Positions 57,321-64,000 of a stretch of DNA of 64,000 nucleotides are shown here, piece by piece. The notes beneath the pieces were generated by a model. It had not been told where the DNA came from, searched no databases, and worked only from the letters and a program-made list of their open reading frames with translations. How positions within the stretch are numbered: position 1 is the stretch's first letter; each line of letters begins with the position of its first letter. The DNA comes from Camelus bactrianus (lineage: Eukaryota > Chordata > Mammalia > Artiodactyla > Camelidae): NCBI RefSeq assembly GCF_048773025.1, contig NC_133541.1, forward strand, positions 113,181,912 through 113,245,911, read 5' to 3'. The position numbers and the translations under genes are program-made.

Positions 57321-57699
57321 ATGTACACAGTTTGATATCCTTTATTATCTACCATTCTTAAAGCAAACGACAATTCTACTTTTCGAGGATGAAAGCTTGC
57401 TGTTACTGAGGATATCTTCAAAGTTTACGGCAACTCCAAACACAGGAATGTTCCACACAAGGGTAGTGAACACTCTTGCTTTTTAGGTGACGACTCTTAA
57501 TGCTGGCATACTCATTTGCCTAAACCTGCCAAAAGCTGAAATTATTGCCTGTGACGTCTCATAACTGATAATGCTGGAGAGTCAAGCTGTTTGTATGACT
57601 TCTAGTTATATTTCTCTTAGGAATCTCTTAAGAGTGAATTAACTAATATATATGCTATTTACTAAAGGAAAAAAAAGCGAGAAGAAAAAGAAACATCCT
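57321..57699 (-). other. MED7: MED7 3' UTR (tentative)
   Basis: The minus strand after the MED7 stop runs to an AATAAA at 57346-57341, giving a 3' UTR of roughly 0.37 kb. Alternative later sites cannot be excluded. Confidence 0.45.
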
Positions 57700-58401
57700 T
57701 CATGGTCTTTCATTCATTTCATCAATTAGGACACACAAGGCAGCATCTTTCTCTATAATCTGGTCTCTCCTAGATCCTGAATTTTCTCTTTGTTGTTCAT
57801 TCTGTCCAGTACAATTGTTGCTATCATCAGCATCCATTGGTTCAGATTTTACTCTCATCCCTGCTTCCGAATGGGGCAAGTCATCAGGCAAAGAAGCCAA
57901 GCAATTCTGAATCATCTCGATGACTCGTTCCAGATGCTTCTGAAACCTTTCGGCTGTTTCAAGGCGTTGACGTTTCTGTACCTCCATCATGACTCTCAAG
58001 GTCTCTCTTGCTTGGTGGGGTCGATATTCATTTATGAGATGATGCACGTGTACAAAAAGCAGCTTAAGATCTTCTAGCTTCTCTTCTCGTTTTATACTCC
58101 CAGGGCTCCTTATCAAGATATCTAAGAGATCTAAGAAATTAATAAGGATAGACATATTGAGTTTTCTCAGTTCTTTCTTGTGATCAAACTGCATAGGATG
58201 AAGTCGTTCGATACCCTGACTTTCTAAAGGACGGATGATAAGATCGTCGCATTGGAACTGGTTGCCAAACATCATGTAACTGTCCTTTATTGGAGGTGGA
58301 GGCTTGGGAGCTAGGCCTTCCTGAATATTTTCATCTGTATACTCCTTGATGTACTGCATCGGAGGTGGCGGAAGGGCACTGACTTGCTGTGGCTCACCCA
58401 T
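57700..58401 (-). CDS. MED7: MED7, Mediator complex subunit 7
   Basis: A single uninterrupted frame of 233 codons, the same length as human MED7 and differing at only a few residues from the human protein as I remember it (for example [10 protein letters not shown] for VKTEPMDADD). MED7 is a core subunit of the Mediator middle module in the nucleus, pairing with MED21 to form the flexible hinge and contacting MED31 with its proline-rich N-terminus; Mediator links enhancer-bound activators to RNA polymerase II. Visible parts: N-terminal proline runs LPPPPMQYI and PKPPPPIKD (about 10-40), the conserved core from [19 protein letters not shown] through the long helices around [20 protein letters not shown] (about 65-165), and an acidic, serine-rich C-terminal part ending [10 protein letters not shown]. 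All coding sequence is in one exon; the ATG lies 17 bases after a splice acceptor. Lack of decay and the flanking acceptor argue that it is the real gene and not a retrocopy. Confidence 0.97.
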   Translation of the reverse strand: MGEPQQVSALPPPPMQYIKEYTDENIQEGLAPKPPPPIKDSYMMFGNQFQCDDLIIRPLESQGIERLHPMQFDHKKELRKLNMSILINFLDLLDILIRSPGSIKREEKLEDLKLLFVHVHHLINEYRPHQARETLRVMMEVQKRQRLETAERFQKHLERVIEMIQNCLASLPDDLPHSEAGMRVKSEPMDADDSNNCTGQNEQQRENSGSRRDQIIEKDAALCVLIDEMNERP

Positions 58402-58418
58402 TGTGGAAGATCAAGAAT
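58402..58418 (-). other. MED7: MED7 coding-exon acceptor and 5' UTR end
   Basis: The minus strand reads atttctttag then ATTCTTGATCTTCCACA just before the ATG, so the coding exon starts at 58418 and at least one noncoding exon lies upstream. Confidence 0.8.
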
Positions 58419-58479
58419 CTAAAGAAATAGACCAAAGATTTAGAGCAGAGCTACAAAACAAACCTGTCGCCTTGGTGAC

Positions 58480-58626
58480 TACGGTTGATTGAATCCTCAG
58501 ATGCAGAACTGCAAATATGAAGGAACTGCAGGCACGAAGGGCCAATTATAAGTTACACTGAGATTTCCAACTGCACCGAGGGCAGGCGCCCCTCACTTCC
58601 CAGCTGTTCAGGGGTCAACTGTATTT
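58480..58626 (+). mobile_element. TcMar-Tigger-type DNA transposon remnant
   Basis: cggttgattgaatcctcaga, tgcagaactgcaaatatgaa, aattataagttacactgaga, gggcaggcgcccctcact and gttcaggggtcaactgta resemble Tigger-derived nonautonomous elements with the (caa/ggt)caactgta terminal motif. Confidence 0.55.
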
Positions 58627-59279
58627 TCACCTAGAAAGGAAATCTTCTGGATTCCATACCCCTCACTAATTATGCTCCATTTCTCTACTCCTCTCTGCAG
58701 TCAAACTACACATGCTGTCACCCCATCTCATGTTACAATCACTTCTGTTTTATATTATAGATTGATCTCCTTATAACGCTAAGAAACACTTTGACAAAAT
58801 TAACATTGCTATATTCCAGACACCTCTCACCATTTAAGCTTCTCTGATAAAATGATCCAATTCTATACCCTTTTTTCCTGTAATATATGCTACAATTTTT
58901 ATAGGCACATTAACTTTTCCACATCTACTACAGAAATTTCAAACCCAAGTGTAATCTTCAACAGCCACAACCACCTCTATTTAATCCATTTTCAACTTAG
59001 GTACATCACAAATGAGAAGAATCCAAGTGCTCATTTAGACTGATCTTACTAGACTTTCAAGATATAACACATTGAATCTCAGAGATGACAAGTAACATAC
59101 TAGAGGCAGTTTTATACTTGCAATTTGTGAGGTACAAAGGACAGCTGTGGGACAGCTCTGAGTTTCCACCAAGCCACAGCAGTGGACCAGGATGCTGCCG
59201 TGAGTCACTGAGGTAGTGGCCACGGGCACACCCTGAGTTACTGTAACTGCACCAGCCCACAACACAGTGCTCTACTAGC

Positions 59280-59580
59280 CTTCTGCATATCCACTTTTGT
59301 CACTATCCAGCCTGGCTTCAACCTCCCACCTCCACAAAAACTGCTCATCAAGGTCATCCACAATCACCACAGCACTAAATCCAACCGACATTTTTCTAAG
59401 ATGATCTTTATCTCTCACCAGCATTTTCTTCCTTTTCAGCACACTCCTACTCCCTCAGCCTCTGTGATCCTACATTTGTTTTCCTCCTACCTCACTGGCC
59501 ACTCCGTCTCCTTCAGTGCACCCCCTTCTCTACCCAAATTTTAATGGTGGCATCGCTCAGAGGACTGCCCTAATTTAGGG
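59280..59580 (+). repeat. L2 LINE, ORF2-derived part
   Basis: aaactgctcatcaaggtcat, ccacaatcaccacagcacta, aatccaaccgacatttttct and tttcctcctacctcactggc correspond to the reverse transcriptase region of L2 near its AFDTVDH box. It continues at 60720-61240. Confidence 0.6.
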
Positions 59581-59954
59581 AATCACAAACTCAAATGCCA
59601 ATGGGAAAATGCAGGCAACACGAAGAGTGACGCACCGTGGGGCAGGGATCAGGGTGAACTGAGCCCACACACGCACGCCAGGTCTCAGCCCACAGCCTCT
59701 AGCATTCATGAGGGAATGAAGAGTCACTGTTCCTCAGTTTCCTGATTTTTCAAGATAGGGCAAAAATTTAGATTTTTATGTGAAATCTCTCAATTTTAAA
59801 AAATACTGGTAATCAATTCCACTAAATGTCAAGGTCAAAAAGAACTTATCTGCAACAATCTTTGCGGTCTGCTGGCCACTAGTTTTAGACCTCTGTTTTA
59901 TGTTCTCCCTTGGGTGATCTCAGTCAATTCCATAGCTCTGAATACCATTTCTGT

Positions 59955-60175
59955 CAGTGGTTCTCAACCAGGGGCAATTCTGCCCACCAGAAGACATATG
60001 GCAAGGTCTGGAGATGTTTTTTAGTTGTCACAGTCTGGGAGTGGGTGGCTCTACTGGCTTCTAATGAGTTGAGGCTGGGAATGCTGTAAACATACAAGGC
60101 ACAGGACTGCTCCTCCACCACAAAAAGTTAACCAGCCTCAAATGTCAATATATTGTGCAAAGTGGAGAAACCTGG
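59955..60175 (+). mobile_element. MER20 hAT transposon
   Basis: Starts cagtggttctcaaccagggg, continues ggcaaggtctggagatgttt, ttagttgtcacagtctggga and cctcaaatgtcaatat, and ends gagaaacctgg, the MER20 order. Full length or nearly so. Confidence 0.85.
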
Positions 60176-60194
60176 TCTATGTTTATGACTCCTG

Positions 60195-60537
60195 ACTTTT
60201 TTTTTTAATTGAAGTATAGCTGATTTACAATATTGTGTTAGTTTCCAGTGTATAGCAAAGTGATTCAGTTTTTTTTTCAGACAGTATTCCATTATAGGTT
60301 ACTACAAGATATTGAATATAATTCCCTGTGCTATACAGTAAATTCTTGTTGCTTATCTATTTTATGTGTAGTAGTTTGTATGTGTTAATCCCATATTCCC
60401 ATTTTGCCCCTCCCTCCCTCTCCCCTTTGGTAATTGTAAATTTGTTTTCTATGTGCCTGTTTGTTTTTTATATAGATTCAATTGTATTATTCTTGGATCC
60501 ACATTTAAGTGAGACCGTACAGTATTTGTCCTTCTCT
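60195..60537 (-). repeat. LINE-1 3' end, antisense
   Basis: ttaattgaagtatagctgat, ttgtgttagtttccagtgta, gaatataattccctgtgcta and cttgttgcttatctatttta form a reversed L1 3' UTR in MED7's first intron. Confidence 0.85.
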
Positions 60538-60719
60538 TGACTTGACTTTACATCCCAGGCCAGACTGCTTCTGGGCTCCTTCTGGATGTCTCATAGGGCA
60601 TTTAAACTTAAAAAAAAAAAAAAAAAGGAGTTCTTTTATTCCATCTACTATATATACACACTCTAAACCAGTTCCTCTCAGTTTGAATCTCCCCTGTCTC
60701 AATAAAATGTCCCCATTAT

Positions 60720-61240
60720 CCACCTAGCGTTTCAAGCCAGAAACCTAAAGGTTATCTTAATCCTCCATTTTTATTGACCTCTTCTCCACACTATCACTGC
60801 CAAATTTATCAAGTCCTGTTGATTCCAAACCTTTACAATCTCAAATTCACCAGTTCTAACCAAGACACCATTCCCTCTTACCTGGAATACGATGGTCTCC
60901 CCAGGGATCTGTTTGTTTTCACTACTTTCTTCTCCCTCATAACCTAGCAATATTGTCTTCTAGTATTCTTACACAATTCTTTACACCAACCTTTCCTGCC
61001 TTTGGGTCTTCCCATATGCTTTTCTTCCTGCTTCAAGCACCAGCTTAAAATCTCACCTCTGAAGATACAACTTCTCTGATTATTCATCAAAAGCAGATGC
61101 TGCCTCCCCTCCTTTATGCTTTGTACCAGTATCTGATTTGTCCCCTCAACCAGACTGTAAGCTCCAAGAGGGGAAAGACTGTGACTACCATAGTTCTCAC
61201 CATGTCCACAACTGTCCATGTAAGTTTCAAACATTTGTTG
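60720..61240 (+). repeat. L2 LINE 3' part
   Basis: cctcttctccacactatcac, attccctcttacctggaata, tgcttcaagcaccagcttaa, ctgtaagctccaagagggga and aagactgtgactacc follow L2 order to near its 3' end. With 59280-59580 it makes one L2 split by MER20 and L1 insertions. Confidence 0.7.
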
Positions 61241-61970
61241 ATGGCTCCATTCACTTTAAGAGGGCTCTAAATCAATGGGAATTTGGAAGCAGGTACAAAC
61301 ATCCTTAATGTGTATTCACTCCTTCAAATATTTACCGTTTTTCTAATATGTAACAATGAGTATCCAGGCATGATGACTATGATGATAGATACCATGTGAG
61401 TGCATATTACATGACAGACACGGTTCTACTTTTCTCATGGTTGTGAGAAATCTGAGAAAATAAAGGTTCTCTTTCCATTTTAGAGACCACTGTGGCTGAG
61501 AAAGCCTGAGCCACTTGCATGAAGTCACAGAGGAAAGAAAGAAGCCAGAGTCTAAAGATCTCAAATACTACACTATCTTTTAAGGATAAACAAGAAATAC
61601 TGCATCCATCCTCATGTGGCACACAATCAAGGAAAACAGACAAGAAATAACTAACTACACATTTTAAGGGTACTACAAAAGACCAACAGATCTGATTGCC
61701 AAAAATAAATCTAGAAATTCCATACAGAAAAATATATCAGAAGCAAAGTTAAAAGACAACTCAATTTTCCTGGAAGAATGTTTGCAAGCTAACAAAGGGC
61801 AAATACTAGAAATTTTATTTTGATTTTTAAAAAACATATTTTCTGACTCCATCCCCATTAGAAAAGTACTATGACTTAAGAAATTTCCTGTCTTGTTCAC
61901 AACTCTACCTCCAGCATTTCAAACAATGTCTAGAAGGTGCCAGAATCTCAATAAAGTTCCATTCAACGAG
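61241..61970. other. MED7 5' intron, MIR-like piece
   Basis: Around 61460-61540, ttccattttagagaccactg and cttgcatgaagtcacagagg are antisense MIR-like. Otherwise nothing recognised. Confidence 0.4.
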
Positions 61971-61971
61971 G

Positions 61972-62074
61972 ATTTTTGTTTGTTTGTTTTTTAATGGTGG
62001 TAATGGGGACTGAACCCAGGACCTCATGCAGGCTAAGCATGAGCTCTCCCACTGAGTTATTATTACCCTCCCCC
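61972..62074 (-). repeat. vic-1-like camelid tRNA SINE
   Basis: The plus strand reads ggggactgaacccaggacct, catgcaggctaagcatgagc and tctcccactgagttatta, the reverse of the tRNA-Ala-like head, after a T-rich tail (tttgtttgtttgttttttaa). Confidence 0.85.
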
Positions 62075-62549
62075 AGAATGAGTTTCTTAAAAAGCCTTGC
62101 ATTTTAAAAAATTAACAGAAAAATAGGCAAAAGATGACGATGAAAATGCAAATGCTGGATAAAGGCAGGGAAACATTCAAATTATACACTGTTAAAAGTA
62201 AATTTTAAAAAGGACTTTTCATCTACCAGACTATCAAGATTTCAAACATTCCATCACTCAACAAATATTAGAAAATCTTCAGTGTGGCAGTCCCTAAATC
62301 AGAATGGTCACCCCAATTTTAGAAGCAGGCTCTTAGCTATTCGGACCCTGCAGGAAGCCTTCTAGGGTGGACAGCATCCACTCACCTCGGCTCTCAAAGA
62401 AGCCACCATCACAACCACCACATAACACTCTCAGGCGGTAGCCTGGTAACACCAAGACAATACTAGGAATTCTCATACACAACTTTTAGGAAAAGAAATA
62501 AATATATTTATTTGGAATTTAATGTGACAGATTCAAAAATTTAAATGCT

Positions 62550-63120
62550 GATATTCTTTGACCCCAAAATTCTATTTCTAGAAATTTATCCTATAAAAAT
62601 ATTGGTACAAGCACACAACAATGTGTGTAAGGATGTTTAATGCAGCACTGTTTGAAAAGAATAGGAAAAGCTGGAAATAATCCATAACTTCATCAATTCG
62701 AGGGCTGGTTAAAATACATCCATATAATACAGCCATTAGGAAAAAAGGTGTTAAAGTGCACAGGATGGAGCGTTATAAACTCTGTGCACCATTTCATTTA
62801 TTTACAATACATTTACCACAGTTGCAAAGAATTTTAATCAACTTTTTTAAACTTTCAAACATAAATTCAAACTTACAGAAAAGTTGTATGAATGGTACAA
62901 AGAATATTCCATGTTCTCTACCCAGATTCTCCAAATGTTAACATTTTCCCTCATTTGCCTTATTGGTCTCTCATCTTTTTATCCCCAAGTGCTTTAATGG
63001 GTATCCCTCAAACAAGAACGTTCTCTTATAACCACACAATTACCAAAAATCATAGAATCAGCATGATCTGGTACTTCTAAATAAATTTTAACCCAGGTTT
63101 CACCCTACTCAAGCCTTTTA
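62550..63120. repeat. two old LINE-1-like fragments
   Basis: Bases 62555-62740 (ccccaaaattctatttctag, gcagcactgtttgaaaag, ccatataatacagccattag) read as sense L1M; 62830-63120 (acttacagaaaagttgtatg, ctccaaatgttaacattttc, cctcatttgccttattggtc) reads as antisense L1M/HAL1 3' sequence. Confidence 0.5.
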
Positions 63121-63174
63121 AGATTAAAGTCCTGTTTTGTGTTTCTCAGCACCATGTGTATTCCTCTACTTAAG

Positions 63175-63400
63175 CTGTCATTTCCCGAAGGCCAACTAAG
63201 TGACTGGTACCACTTGTTTATAACCCCTCTTAGTTAATCTTCATAACAATCCTATGAGTTATGCACTATTATCAGTTTCATTTAAGAGTAGAGGATTCCC
63301 AAGTCTCACCGGGGGGAAGTGTTTGCAACCAGATCGACAGGGTAGTAAATGGCACAGCAGGAATTCTGACCCTTGGTCCTCGTAACTGCGCAGTACAAGC
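63175..63400 (-). repeat. MIR-like fragment, antisense
   Basis: ctcttagttaatcttcataa, caatcctatgagttatgcac and agtagaggattcccaagtc with ggcacagcaggaattctgac form a reversed MIR, rather diverged. Confidence 0.5.
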
Positions 63401-63679
63401 TTTCCGAAATCAATGAACTATGAAGCGTCTATCAGTACAAAAGGGAAAGGACATATTGCAGAAATCATGTTTATTTCTCTATCACTTCTCTAGACTGAAT
63501 TTGTCAAAGACGAAGGAGGTTTTCAGTAAAACCAGCGCCAAGCATCTTTGCTGCTTACTAGACTCAAGATCGATCTTCTACTGTTTGTTCCGTTCTGCAG
63601 GATTTAATTTAAAAAAGAAAAGAAAAGAAAAAGAAACAAAGAAAGGAATTCCAGAGTCCCATCCCGAGACGTCTGACTC

Positions 63680-64000
63680 ATCTTGTCTACTGTGAATGGG
63701 GCGTGGCATCTACCTCCTTCCCCGCCTCCCGTTAATTCACCTGACTTCAGGGCTGCTCCCCGAGGAGAAAGAGCGGGGCTGCACATCCCACATGCCAAAG
63801 TCCGGAGAGGCCGAATGACTCGCCGAGGCCACACCGCTTAGCAACCCGACGGCGCGGGGCTGGAACAGAGGTCTCCCGACCTCCTGCGGGGCTCGGCTGC
63901 CCCACTCGGAGGAAGCCCCGCGCCGCCGCGCGAAGGGCACCTTCCGCCGGGCGGCCCACCTGGGGGCTCCGCGAGCGGCGAGGAGGCCGCGCTCTCTGAG
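63680..64000 (-). promoter_or_regulatory. MED7: CpG-rich promoter region of MED7 (left edge)
   Basis: G+C content and CpG density rise sharply from about 63680 to the window end, with many CG dinucleotides (for example cgacggcgcggggc, gccgccgcgcgaag, ccgcgagcggcgagg), the hallmark of a housekeeping promoter. Its position one intron upstream of the MED7 coding exon fits MED7. The true extent lies beyond the window. Confidence 0.65.
63960..64000 (-). other. MED7: candidate MED7 noncoding exon 1 (partial)
   Basis: The minus strand reads cgcggagcccccag followed by a good donor gtgggc at 63959-63954. The exon would run out of the right edge and splice to the acceptor at 58418. Position and donor support this; there is no transcript evidence. 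Confidence 0.35.

Noticed and set aside
57700-58401. MED7 as an intronless retrocopy
   Set aside because: The frame is intact, nearly identical to human as remembered, preceded by a proper acceptor, lacks a poly(A) remnant and sits in the expected order next to HAVCR2.
63604-63959. Arginine/proline-rich minus-strand frames at the right edge
   Set aside because: They are typical of CpG islands, where stop codons are rare, and have no protein support.

Overview
The window is vertebrate, and almost certainly camelid, nuclear DNA. It is intron-rich and packed with mammalian repeats (L1, L2, MIR, MER20, MER5A-type hAT elements, LTRs). At least five SINE copies have a tRNA-Ala(AGC)-like head (A box tagctcagt, anticodon region cttagcatg, B box ggttcaatc, then cctaattacct and an A-rich tail). 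This matches the camelid-specific vic-1 SINE family as I remember it; the species itself cannot be read from the sequence.

Three host genes are recognisable, all on the minus strand, in the order expected for the mammalian TIM cluster (human 5q33): HAVCR1 (TIM-1) - HAVCR2 (TIM-3) - MED7. Only the signal-peptide exon of HAVCR1 is inside (1654-1711, starts MHPWVAIPGLILLLT); the rest lies beyond the left edge. HAVCR2 is complete: seven coding exons between 41666 and 27319 join in frame into a 280-residue receptor (signal peptide, six-cysteine IgV domain, short mucin stalk, one transmembrane helix, tyrosine-bearing tail). MED7 is an intronless 233-codon reading frame (57700-58401) behind a splice acceptor. 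Its CpG-rich promoter and a candidate noncoding first exon sit at the right edge (about 63.7-64.0 kb).

Layout: 1-2.2 kb HAVCR1 intron 1 and signal exon; 2.2-7.9 kb a decayed class I endogenous retrovirus with both LTRs and a 4-bp target duplication; 7.9-26.3 kb intergenic DNA made largely of L1, L2, MIR and SINE copies, including a 3.5-kb 5'-truncated L1 inserted inside a MER3-like DNA transposon; 26.3-41.7 kb HAVCR2; 41.8-57.3 kb intergenic DNA with an old 2.9-kb L1 and a cluster of three LTR fragments; 57.3-64 kb MED7 with its long 5' intron full of L2, MER20, Tigger and L1 pieces.

HAVCR1 and HAVCR2 are immune cell-surface receptors from one duplicated family and share the same exon plan (signal exon ending in phase 1). 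MED7 is a general transcription factor subunit and is unrelated to them in function. I found no unknown multi-gene system. The best observations are the HAVCR1 signal exon with a same-strand provirus just upstream, the shortened HAVCR2 tail, a direct duplication flanking a MIR in HAVCR2 intron 3, the LTR family shared between the provirus and a solo LTR, and a MIR-like stretch inside the MED7 CpG island. All comparisons with human and mouse proteins are from memory, not from a search.
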